A DNA stretch of 64,000 bases from Opitutales bacterium (GTDB lineage Bacteria; Verrucomicrobiota; Verrucomicrobiia; Opitutales; Oceanipulchritudinaceae). Position numbers and translations under genes: made by a program. Of this stretch, positions 54,498 to 62,206 are shown piece after piece; within the stretch, counting starts at the first letter, position 1, and each line of letters begins with the position of its first letter. Below the pieces are notes generated by a model that saw only the letters and a list, made by a program, of their open reading frames with translations, was not told where the DNA came from and searched no databases. Location: positions 1 to 64,000 of the forward strand of contig JAFIGE010000001.1 of assembly GCA_020831585.1 (NCBI GenBank). Direction: 5' to 3'.

Positions 54498-56867
54498 ATG
54501 AGAACAAGTCTCAACAAAAAACAAATAGCAGTAATGGGAACGGCCCTTCTTTGGGCGGTTTCGGGGACGGGGAAGCTCTCCGGAGCGGAAGAACGGGAGC
54601 CCGTAGAGTTAACGCCTTTCACGGTCTTTGGCTCGGCGGAGAACGTCTACTTCGCGCCCGGTTCGGGCTACTTCCTGAGCGGCGAGTCTTTGCGCGTCCG
54701 GCAGATCGACAACATCGAGCAGGCTCTGCGGCGCGTGCCGGGGGTCTACTTTCGCACGGAGGATGGGTTCGGGATTTTCCCGAATATCAGCTTTCGCGGG
54801 GTCGGCTCGATGCGCACCACGAAGCTCACCGTCATGGAAGACGGGGTGCTCGCAGCTCCGGCACCCTATGCCAACCCGGCCGCCTACTACACCCCCACGA
54901 CGGGGCGGATGAGCGCAATGGAGATCCTCAAGGGGTCCAGCCAGATTGCCTTCGGCCCGCACACCACAGGGGGCGTGCTCAACTTCCTTTCCACGCCGAT
55001 TCCCCAGGAGGCGGCGGGACGCGTGAACCTGACCGTGGGCGACAACGGAGAGTTTCGGATTCTTGCCAACTACGGTGAGAGTTTTGCCCTCGGTGAGGGC
55101 GTGGGCGGGCTGCTCGTGGAAGGGTTTTTCCGCCGCAACGAGGGCTTCAAACAGATCGATACCAGCCCCACCTTTGCCGGAGGGGATACCGGCTTCAATA
55201 AATTCGAGCCCATGGTGAAGGCTTTTTGGGAGCCCGCCACCGCGCTGCGCCAACGTTTCCAGGTCAAAGTCGGGTATACCGACATGGACGCCGATGAAAC
55301 CTACCTCGGCCTCACAACCCAGGACCTCCGCGCAGATACACACCGCCGCTACGTGTCCACTCAGTTTGACCGCATCGAAACTGAACACTGGCGCACTTTC
55401 CTTCGGCACACCATTGAGTTTAATGCCGATGCGCGCCTCGATACCACGCTTTACTACAACCAGTTCACGCGCTCGTGGTATAAGCTGCACGACGTGCGCG
55501 GCATCGGAGGCGGGGCCACAAGCTTGGCGGAAGCCCTTGCCGGCTCCCCCTTCTATGGAAGCGCCGACCAACCCCTTCCCGGCACCGAGGGACAACCGCT
55601 CGCCGTCCTTCGCGGAGAAGCGGCCGGAATCTGGCGGGTGCGCGACAACAACCGGTCCTACAAGAGCTACGGTGCCGAGACGATCTTCCAGCAGGACTGG
55701 CAAACCGCCTCCCTCAGCCATCGCTTCATCGTGGGCCTGCGCCTGCACGAGGATTACGAAGACCGCTTCCAAAGACAGGACGACTACACCACCGATGAGG
55801 CGGGCAATGTCGTGGGCGTCGTCATGCGCCCCGCGGGAACGCAGGACAACCGCCGGGGAACGGCCCGCGCCCTGGCCATACACGCCCGCGACCGCATCGA
55901 ATGGGACGCGCTCACGATTGTACCCGGCGTGCGTTACGAGCGCGTGCGTTACACAGATGATCGCCGGGGCATGAATCCGGATGCCCCCGACTTTAACCAA
56001 ATCATCCGCTCCAACAGCGCCACGCTCGATGTGTGGGCACCCGGAATCGGCTTTACCTACGATCTCACCCCCCACACCCTGATCCTCGGCGGCGTGCATC
56101 GGGGCTTCTCTCTGCCGGGACCGGGAAATGTTATCGGCAGTGGCTTCGGACCGGAAACCTCGGTGGGCTATGAACTCGGCCTGCGCCACGCCGACAACGG
56201 CGGCCTCCAAGCCGAAGCCACGCTCTTTTGGACGGACTTCTCCAACCTTATCGTCCCCGACAGCATCGGCGGCGCAGGCACCGGCCAGGCGGAAAACGCC
56301 GGAAGCGTCCGCACACGGGGGGTCGAAGTCTCGCTGGCCTATGATGCCGGGCGTCAGCTCAACTGGGGCTTTTCCAACATCTACGAGATCGCCGTCACCC
56401 TCACCGATGCCACCTTGCGCAGTGATCTCACTGCGGGAGGAACGGGCGGTGCGGCCATTGAATCGATTTTTGCCGGCGGCCAACGGGGCAACCGCCTCCC
56501 CTACGTGCCCCGCTACCAAATCGCGCTGGGCACGGGCCTCCAGGGCGAGGCTTTCGGGGTTTTTCTCGACGCCTTCTACGTGCCCTCCACCTACGCCTCG
56601 GCAAACAATTCCGCGGAAGAAATCAACCCCGTGGGTCGACTGGGTGCGGATGGGCAACTCGGCCCCGCGCCCGACAGCCGGTTTGGCAAAAACGACGCCT
56701 ACTTCCTCCTCGATCTCACGGCCACTTACGACCTAACCGACCGTTGGCGGCTGACCGCCGGGGTGCAAAATCTCCTGGACCGCGCCTACATCGCCTCCCG
56801 CCTGCCGCACGGTCCCCGCCCAGGCCATCCGCGCTTTCTCTTCACCGGCGTTCAGGCATCCTTTTGA
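54498..56867 (+). CDS. TonB-dependent receptor, FecA-like
   Basis: A 789-residue TonB-dependent receptor: signal peptide (to about GTGKLSGA), a possible TonB box (EPVELTPFTVFG), a plug with QALRRVPGVYFRTEDG, FGIFPNISFRGVGSMRTTK and GSSQIAFGPHTTGGVLNFLS, and a barrel ending in phenylalanine (FTGVQASF). Plug and barrel look like FecA-type iron(III)-dicitrate receptors, so iron uptake is likelier than sugar uptake. No FecIR regulators are present. ATG 54498 is chosen; the 36 upstream codons include basic, transmembrane-like residues but overlap no gene. It is divergent from tRNA-Tyr. Confidence 0.9.
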   Translation: MRTSLNKKQIAVMGTALLWAVSGTGKLSGAEEREPVELTPFTVFGSAENVYFAPGSGYFLSGESLRVRQIDNIEQALRRVPGVYFRTEDGFGIFPNISFRGVGSMRTTKLTVMEDGVLAAPAPYANPAAYYTPTTGRMSAMEILKGSSQIAFGPHTTGGVLNFLSTPIPQEAAGRVNLTVGDNGEFRILANYGESFALGEGVGGLLVEGFFRRNEGFKQIDTSPTFAGGDTGFNKFEPMVKAFWEPATALRQRFQVKVGYTDMDADETYLGLTTQDLRADTHRRYVSTQFDRIETEHWRTFLRHTIEFNADARLDTTLYYNQFTRSWYKLHDVRGIGGGATSLAEALAGSPFYGSADQPLPGTEGQPLAVLRGEAAGIWRVRDNNRSYKSYGAETIFQQDWQTASLSHRFIVGLRLHEDYEDRFQRQDDYTTDEAGNVVGVVMRPAGTQDNRRGTARALAIHARDRIEWDALTIVPGVRYERVRYTDDRRGMNPDAPDFNQIIRSNSATLDVWAPGIGFTYDLTPHTLILGGVHRGFSLPGPGNVIGSGFGPETSVGYELGLRHADNGGLQAEATLFWTDFSNLIVPDSIGGAGTGQAENAGSVRTRGVEVSLAYDAGRQLNWGFSNIYEIAVTLTDATLRSDLTAGGTGGAAIESIFAGGQRGNRLPYVPRYQIALGTGLQGEAFGVFLDAFYVPSTYASANNSAEEINPVGRLGADGQLGPAPDSRFGKNDAYFLLDLTATYDLTDRWRLTAGVQNLLDRAYIASRLPHGPRPGHPRFLFTGVQASF

Positions 56868-56952
56868 TGCAGAGATCCGCAAGGCGGGCATCGCTCACGC
56901 ACAGTTAGGAAATCGCCGTTAAGAGAGGCTTCAAAGGTTCCCAAAATGGTTT

Positions 56953-56980
56953 GAACCGGAGTGCCTTCAGCCGGTTCCCC
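56953..56980 (-). repeat. Degenerate REP-like sequence
   Basis: Read on the minus strand this is GGGAACCGGCTGAAGGC followed by ACTCCGG, which matches the REP core of 1-473 with the second stem arm shortened. It lies in the 215-bp gap between convergent genes. A partial second copy may lie near 57047-57064. Confidence 0.4.
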
Positions 56981-57082
56981 GACTGTCCTCCCGGCGAATT
57001 TGCCCCTCCGCCCCAGCAGCGAAGGCAACGCGCTCACGGAATCGACCTGCTTCACGCGGTCGACTTCGTGAGCGCAAGTGCG

Positions 57083-57571
57083 TTAGGGAGCATTTGGGAC
57101 ACTCCGTATTTGCCTGAGCGCCTCGTAAGCCGCGATCCCAGCCGCTGTGGAGAGATTTAGGGAGCGAAGGGGCGAGTTGCTGAAGGACGGAATCCGCAGG
57201 CGCGCTTCCGCCCCCACGGCGTCGTGCAACCAATCCGGAGCGCCATGACCTTCATTGCCGAAGACCAGTCCATCCCCCCCGGAAAAGTTCCCCTCCCAGA
57301 GTCCGCGCTTGGCGTGCGTGGTGAAGAGCCAAAGACGTCTGGGAGCCAGCGGATGAGCGCAAAATGCCGCCCAATCATCGTGCATGTGAAGGTCGAGCGT
57401 CCTCCAATAATCCATCCCGCTGCGCTTCAGATGCCGGTCCGAGATTTCGAACCCCATCGGCCGGATGAGATGCAGCCTCAAGTCCGCAAAAGCGCACATC
57501 CGCCCGATGTTTCCGGTGTTCTGCGGAATCTCCGGCGCGAACAACACAATGTGCAAAAGGGGATCGCTCAC
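57083..57571 (-). CDS. trmL: tRNA (cytidine/uridine-34 2'-O)-methyltransferase
   Basis: A SPOUT-fold RNA methyltransferase that methylates the wobble ribose of certain leucine tRNAs. The 162-residue protein has APEIPQNTGNIGRMCAF, the trefoil-knot SAM-binding LVFGNEGHGAP, and the C-terminal RSLNLSTAAGIAAYEALRQ. The length fits TrmL (about 155-165). It is convergent with the TonB receptor. Confidence 0.94.
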   Translation of the reverse strand: MSDPLLHIVLFAPEIPQNTGNIGRMCAFADLRLHLIRPMGFEISDRHLKRSGMDYWRTLDLHMHDDWAAFCAHPLAPRRLWLFTTHAKRGLWEGNFSGGDGLVFGNEGHGAPDWLHDAVGAEARLRIPSFSNSPLRSLNLSTAAGIAAYEALRQIRSVPNAP

Positions 57572-57705
57572 ACCACCTCCTCTTTCCGGGGGCGTGGTGA
57601 AAGAAGGAGGGAGGGGGCGTCAAAGGCCCTTGTCGCTGCGGCAAAATTTCGCATGGTCATAATCTCAGGCATTCCTCGTCGCTTCATCATCCAATCGATC
57701 CAACC

Positions 57706-59550
57706 ATGTTCGTCACCAGAAAACTAGGCAAAGTTATCCGGGGCCCGGTCACCCTCTTTCACGTCCTCGCCGCCACCCTCCTGGGCAGCTTTATCGGCTT
57801 CTCTCCCGGATTCGGGCAGGCACCGGGCTGGAACCTCCTTCTCATCGCCCTTCTCGTTCTCCTCAATGCAAATCTGATTCTTGCAGGGGTCACCATTCTC
57901 CTCACCAAGCTGCTTTACCTGCTATTTCTCCCCGTCCTCTTTCATCTCGGCGTGGCCCTCCTCGAAGGCCCGTTCCAAGGAATCTTCGCGCTCTTTGCGA
58001 ATGCGCCGGTATCCGCTTGGTTTGGACTCGAATACTACGTCGTCACCGGAGGCATCGTCACCGGAGCGATCGTCGGCACCCTCCTCGGCCTGGCGCTGCA
58101 TCGCCTCATCCACCGATTGCAGGAGAAACTTGGCAAAATGCAGGAGGGCTCTGAAAAATACCAATCCATTAGTCGCCGGAAATGGGTCCGTGCCCTCGCC
58201 TGGGTCTTCTTCGGCGGCCTCGATGCCAAGGGGAAGAAGACTTACCGCGAGCTCGCGGAAGCACGGGGTATCGGCAACCCCATCCGGCCGCTCGGAGCTG
58301 TCCTCGTGGCCCTCGTCGCTTTCCTTCTCGTCGTCACCTTTATCTTCCTCGACGAACTTGTCCTCACGCACATGGCCCGAAACGGATTGGAGCGCGTCAA
58401 CCGGGCCACAGTCGATCTGGAACGCCTTGAACTCGCTGCGGGGGAGGGCCGACTCGCGCTGCACGGCCTTGCCTTGGCAGATCGCAACGACCTCCACACC
58501 GACCTCTTTCGCGCCGAACGGGTCGTCGCCGAAATCAGCGGAATGAGCCTCTTGAGCCGACAGGTCGCCCTCGACCGCGTTGAAGCCATCAACGCCTCCA
58601 CCGGCGAAACCCGTCGCCTTCCAGGGCGTTTGATTGGCCCGCCCCCGCGCGAACCCCGCGACCGGCGCATCGAACTACCCGATACCGTCAACCTCGACGA
58701 CGTGCTCTCCCAAGCCCAAGTCTGGCGGGAACGGCTCGCAAAAATCTCGGAGATCCTCGAAAAAATCGGAGGGGCTCCCGAAGAGACCGATCCCTCCACC
58801 GAAGACCGGCTCAGTTGGCGCGAAAACCTCGCCATCCGCGCGCAGACCCTCGGCTATGCCAACGTCACCTCGGATAACATTATCCGCCGCTCGCCCCGGC
58901 TCACCATCGGCGAACTCATCACCGAAGGAATGCGCGTCGCCCAGCTCCCCGACGAACGCATCCGCGTGCAAGGAAACCACCTCTCCACGCACCCCCACCT
59001 GCTAAAGCAGACCCCGTCGCTCCGAATTGAAGCTCAATCCGGAAGATTTGGCCTTTCCCTGCAAGGCGGTGCCCTCGCCGCAGACCCAGCCCCGAACCAA
59101 CTCCAGGCGCACATCCGCGACATCCCCGTCGATGAAATTGCCGCGCTTCTCGCCGACCGCGTCCAATTCCCCTTCAGCGGTGGCACCTTCGACGTCCAGA
59201 CAAGCGGCACCTGGCACGGCGGCGGCGTCGACCTCCCTCTGGAAGTGACGGCCCGCGATACCCAGGCCACCCTCCTCGGCCAATCCTCTCCCATACGCGA
59301 AGCCGCCTTCCCCATCCGGGTGACCGGCCCCTTGGCCAACCCTTCCGTGCAAATCCCCTCCGACGCCCTCCAGACAGCCCTCCGCAGCGCCGCCACAGGA
59401 CGCCTTCGCGACGAACTCGGCCGACAACTCGACAGCCGCCTCGGCGAAGAAGGAAGCGAACCGCGTTCCCTCCTCGACCGCGCCGCTGGCGGCCTCCGCC
59501 TACCCTCCCGCAGACCTTCTTCAGACGACGAACCAAATGGTAACCCCTGA
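57706..59550 (+). CDS. Fused membrane (TIGR03546-like) and AsmA-like (TIGR03545-like) protein
   Basis: A 614-residue protein with two parts. Residues 1-185 form a polytopic membrane domain (GPVTLFHVLAATLLGSFIGF, LLLIALLVLLNANLILAG, YYVVTGGIVTGAIVGTLLG) like the TIGR03546 family. Residues about 190-560 begin with one more membrane helix (LVALVAFLLVVTFIFLDELV), then a long beta-rich region with repeated RVEAINAS and LTIGELITEGM segments, like the TIGR03545/AsmA-type family. In other bacteria the two are often separate adjacent genes, so this is probably a fusion. The last 130 bases lie in a tandem duplication with the downstream DNA. Confidence 0.78.
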   Translation: MFVTRKLGKVIRGPVTLFHVLAATLLGSFIGFSPGFGQAPGWNLLLIALLVLLNANLILAGVTILLTKLLYLLFLPVLFHLGVALLEGPFQGIFALFANAPVSAWFGLEYYVVTGGIVTGAIVGTLLGLALHRLIHRLQEKLGKMQEGSEKYQSISRRKWVRALAWVFFGGLDAKGKKTYRELAEARGIGNPIRPLGAVLVALVAFLLVVTFIFLDELVLTHMARNGLERVNRATVDLERLELAAGEGRLALHGLALADRNDLHTDLFRAERVVAEISGMSLLSRQVALDRVEAINASTGETRRLPGRLIGPPPREPRDRRIELPDTVNLDDVLSQAQVWRERLAKISEILEKIGGAPEETDPSTEDRLSWRENLAIRAQTLGYANVTSDNIIRRSPRLTIGELITEGMRVAQLPDERIRVQGNHLSTHPHLLKQTPSLRIEAQSGRFGLSLQGGALAADPAPNQLQAHIRDIPVDEIAALLADRVQFPFSGGTFDVQTSGTWHGGGVDLPLEVTARDTQATLLGQSSPIREAAFPIRVTGPLANPSVQIPSDALQTALRSAATGRLRDELGRQLDSRLGEEGSEPRSLLDRAAGGLRLPSRRPSSDDEPNGNP

Positions 59551-59929
59551 CGACTCTCCACACACAACCCAGCAAGTCCCCGCATCCACATCCTCAATCA
59601 CCTCCCCCTCAAAAAGACCCAACCCTCAAGCGCAAGTAATTTTTTAAAATTACCAGGTTTAAATTTTTACCCCGGCCGACAACTCGACAGCCGCCTCGGC
59701 GAAGAAGGAAGCGAACCGCGTTCCCTCCTCGACCGCGCCGCTGGCGGCCTCCGCCTACCCTCCCGCAGACCTTCTTCAGACGACGAACCAAATGGTAACC
59801 CCTGACGACTCTCCACACACAACCCAGCAAGTCCCCGCATCCACATCCTCAATCACCTCCCCCTCAAAAAGACCCAACCCTCAAGCGCAAGTAATTTTTT
59901 TTAAAATTACCAGGTTCAAATTATTACCC
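59418..59929 (+). repeat. Tandem duplication, about 255 bp, at the 3' end of the fusion gene
   Basis: CGGCCGACAACTCGACAGCC begins at 59418 inside the gene and again at 59673, 255 bp later, and the two copies are identical over about 220 bases. Each copy contains the last 133 bases of the gene with its stop, downstream DNA and an AT-rich end with GTAATTTT-N2/4-AAAATTAC. The second copy has two more T residues and small changes at its end, so the duplication is old enough to have drifted only there. The rest up to 60079 holds ATGGCGCTAT repeated twice and no gene. Confidence 0.9.
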
Positions 59930-60079
59930 TCTACGCTTTGTGAAAATTCCTGAACACCACGATCCAAGCACTCCGCTTAAGCCGCTCAAGGCAAGTATTA
60001 TTTTCATGGTTATTCATGGCGCTATTCTATGGCGCTATCCTTTAAGTCATGGAGGAGGCTTGACGACGAGGAATGACGT

Positions 60080-60412
60080 GTGGAGCTTTGGGAGATGGCA
60101 GGCGTAGGAAAATTGCTCAAACAGGCGGCAAAGATGCAGAAGCAGCTGGAGGCTTTGCAGACGGAAATGGGTGAAAAGACCTTGGAGGTCTCCAGCGGCG
60201 GCGGTGCCGTAAAGGTAACGATCTCCCTGCAACAGGAAGTTCGCGCGATTCGACTGGATCCCGAATTTCTGAAGGAAGAGGCTACCGTTGTGGAGGAAGC
60301 CGTCACCGAGGCGGTGCGCGAAGCCGTTGCGCAATCAAAGAAAATGAACGACGAAGCCGTGCAAAAGATTACCCAAAGCCTCCAGGTGCCGGGGATGCCG
60401 AGTCTCTTCTAA
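60080..60412 (+). CDS. YbaB/EbfC nucleoid-associated protein
   Basis: A small DNA-binding protein, 110 residues from GTG 60080, of the YbaB/EbfC family: VGKLLKQAAKMQKQLEALQ, VSSGGGAVKVTISLQQEVRAI and a helical C-terminal part. GTG 60080 is preferred because GAGGAA lies well placed upstream, while ATG 60095 has GGAG directly against it. It is followed by recR after 10 nt, the common ybaB-recR arrangement. Confidence 0.9.
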   Translation: MELWEMAGVGKLLKQAAKMQKQLEALQTEMGEKTLEVSSGGGAVKVTISLQQEVRAIRLDPEFLKEEATVVEEAVTEAVREAVAQSKKMNDEAVQKITQSLQVPGMPSLF

Positions 60413-60422
60413 GGACTTGCCC

Positions 60423-61043
60423 TTGAGTCCGCATTTTGAGCATTTGCAAAAGTTGCTGAAGCAACTACCGGGACTGGGTTACCGATCAGCAGAGCGCATT
60501 GCGCTTCATTTGCTGGTGGAACATCCGGAGCGTTTGGCCGCGCTTCAGGCAGCTCTCTCGGAGGCAGCAACGCATATTCGCCGATGTCCGAATTGCGGTA
60601 ACCTGTGCGAGGGGGATCTGTGTGAAATTTGCCGCAATCCCCGCCGCCAGGCGAACCATGTGTGCGTGGTGGAGACCGTCCCCGACCTCCTCGCGGTTGA
60701 GCGGAGCGGTGCTTTCGGGGGCCATTATCATGTTTTGCACGGCAAGCTCTCCCCTATTCAGGGGATCGGTCCGGAGGATTTGAACATGGCCCGTCTCGGC
60801 GAGCGTCTCGGCGAAGGCGGCATTCATGAGGTGACGCTTGCCCTATCCAACGACATTGAGGGGGAGGCCACCTGCCACTTCATTGAGGAAACACTTTTGC
60901 GGGGGCGGGATATTCGCGTGACTCGCATTGGCTTCGGTCTACCAAGCGGCGGAGGCGGGCTTCTCTTCGCCGATGCAACCACCCTGCGCAACGCCCTCGA
61001 TGGTCGCCGCGATTGGAACCGCCCCATCGATCCTTCTGCCTGA
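60423..61043 (+). CDS. recR: Recombination protein RecR
   Basis: RecR works with RecO/RecF in loading RecA at gaps. The 206-residue protein has the helix-hairpin-helix start LLKQLPGLGYRSAERIALHL, the zinc-binding CPNCGNLCEGDLCEIC and the Toprim region VCVVETVPDLLAVERSG with ITxALSND-like TLALSNDIEGEAT. The start is TTG: 60423 has AAGGA seven bases upstream, while the in-frame TTG at 60417 would be too close. No ATG is available. It is coupled with ybaB. Confidence 0.95.
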   Translation: MSPHFEHLQKLLKQLPGLGYRSAERIALHLLVEHPERLAALQAALSEAATHIRRCPNCGNLCEGDLCEICRNPRRQANHVCVVETVPDLLAVERSGAFGGHYHVLHGKLSPIQGIGPEDLNMARLGERLGEGGIHEVTLALSNDIEGEATCHFIEETLLRGRDIRVTRIGFGLPSGGGGLLFADATTLRNALDGRRDWNRPIDPSA

Positions 61044-61116
61044 TTCTTTACCGCTTCAGCATGAAGCGAAAGCCTGGTCTTGCTTCATTCGCCGGATTCC
61101 CCTTCAACACCCTTCC

Positions 61117-61743
61117 ATGACAGACAACCCGCTGGTGATCATCGTCCTCTTTCTGGTCGCGGTTTACGTGTTCAAGCTCTGGCTGGACGACTACAAGAAG
61201 CAGCGGTTCGGCGAACCGATGGCCAACGCCTTGCCTGGAGCCTTCCCGGCTTCGCGTTTTATTATTCTCGTGGGAGCGATCGGGGCGGTTATCCTCACAA
61301 TCGTCGAAACAATCGGCGAGTCTGCCCTTGGCGTGAGCGATCAACAAAGTGACATCGCGGTCATTTTTCTCCTGGCCATGGTTGCGGCCGGTTTCATCGA
61401 GGAGCTGATCTTCCGCGGATTTCTTTTCGTGGATAAAAAGGGCACGGCGGTACTCTGGGGGAGCATTGTTTTCTTCTCCGTGGTTTTCGCGCTCCTGCAC
61501 TTCCACTTTTATCTGGTTTGGGAAGATGATGCTCCTTGGCACGACTTCACCCTTCAACTGGACACGAAAGCGCAGTGGACCCTCTTCATCCTCTTCGCGA
61601 ACTCGATGTGGTTTTATTTTCTGCGCTTTTGCTCACTGAATCCCCGGCGCTCTCTTCTACCCTGCATCATCGCTCACGTGGTGAGTAACCTCGCGGTCTT
61701 CTTCATCAAACTCCTCCAAGGGCACGTGACCTCCCTGTGGTAG
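61117..61743 (+). CDS. CPBP-family intramembrane protease
   Basis: A 208-residue membrane protein of the CPBP (Abi/CAAX protease) family. The glutamate motif is IEELIFRGFLF with E95, E96 and R100 (EExxxR), a following histidine motif is in FALLHFHF, and a last block HVVSNLAV closes the site. Several hydrophobic segments are visible. It is the last plus-strand gene before a strong bidirectional terminator. The natural substrate is unknown; a role in bacteriocin or toxin self-defence is possible in this family but unsupported here. Confidence 0.85.
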   Translation: MTDNPLVIIVLFLVAVYVFKLWLDDYKKQRFGEPMANALPGAFPASRFIILVGAIGAVILTIVETIGESALGVSDQQSDIAVIFLLAMVAAGFIEELIFRGFLFVDKKGTAVLWGSIVFFSVVFALLHFHFYLVWEDDAPWHDFTLQLDTKAQWTLFILFANSMWFYFLRFCSLNPRRSLLPCIIAHVVSNLAVFFIKLLQGHVTSLW

Positions 61744-61771
61744 AGGCATCGAGGGGAAAATTCTGCCCACA

Positions 61772-61806
61772 AAAAATCCGCGTTCGGCTACCGGACGCGG
61801 ATTTTT
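61772..61806. terminator. Strong bidirectional terminator
   Basis: AAAAATCCGCG-TTCGG pairs with CCGGACGCGGATTTTT over 16 bp with one G-U pair, with loop CTA, and T/A runs at both ends. It serves the CPBP gene on the plus strand and the small basic protein gene on the minus strand, which ends 41 nt away. Confidence 0.92.
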
Positions 61807-61847
61807 GATGAAAAGAATGGGAAACGGGAAGAAGCCCCCGCTGCGGA

Positions 61848-62006
61848 TCAATCGTCAGGCTGGGTCTTCACGAGGCCCTGCACACGGTCGCCTTCCTTCC
61901 AAACACCGCGCCGCTTAAGCAAGGTGATGCGCTCAAAGCGCTTGAGCACATTGCGCTTCTTCTTTTTGCCGGACCCGCCGACGCGAAAACTGGGATGCTG
62001 GGACAT
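61848..62006 (-). CDS. Small basic protein of the PVC type, 52 aa
   Basis: A strongly basic 52-residue protein beginning SQHPSFRVGGSGKKKKRNVL and continuing RFERITLLKRRGVWKEGDRV with a short acidic end (TQPDD). This matches the small basic protein family (TIGR04137) reported in Chlamydiae, Verrucomicrobia and Planctomycetes and thought to be ribosome-associated. ATG 62006 is chosen; the upstream frame is unrelated. It is a lineage marker for this window. Confidence 0.85.
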   Translation of the reverse strand: MSQHPSFRVGGSGKKKKRNVLKRFERITLLKRRGVWKEGDRVQGLVKTQPDD

Positions 62007-62206
62007 AACGAATTTGGAAAAGCTGAGGAAAACAGAGATACTGCCACCGAATGGCAAGCCTTTCTTGAGAAAATTCGGCGCAGCGGATCGACGAAGCCCT
62101 TAAGCGCGAATTGGGTTGATCCGCCCGAAAGAATATCCAGCCTGCTGTAAGTGGGTTTGGCGGGCACCTTGCCGCCGATCTCCCCCAATCCCCGTTTTCC
62201 ATCCCC

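Noticed and set aside
54609-56657. 682-codon minus-strand frame opposite the FecA-like receptor
   Set aside because: A compositional shadow; the plus-strand protein is a clear receptor.
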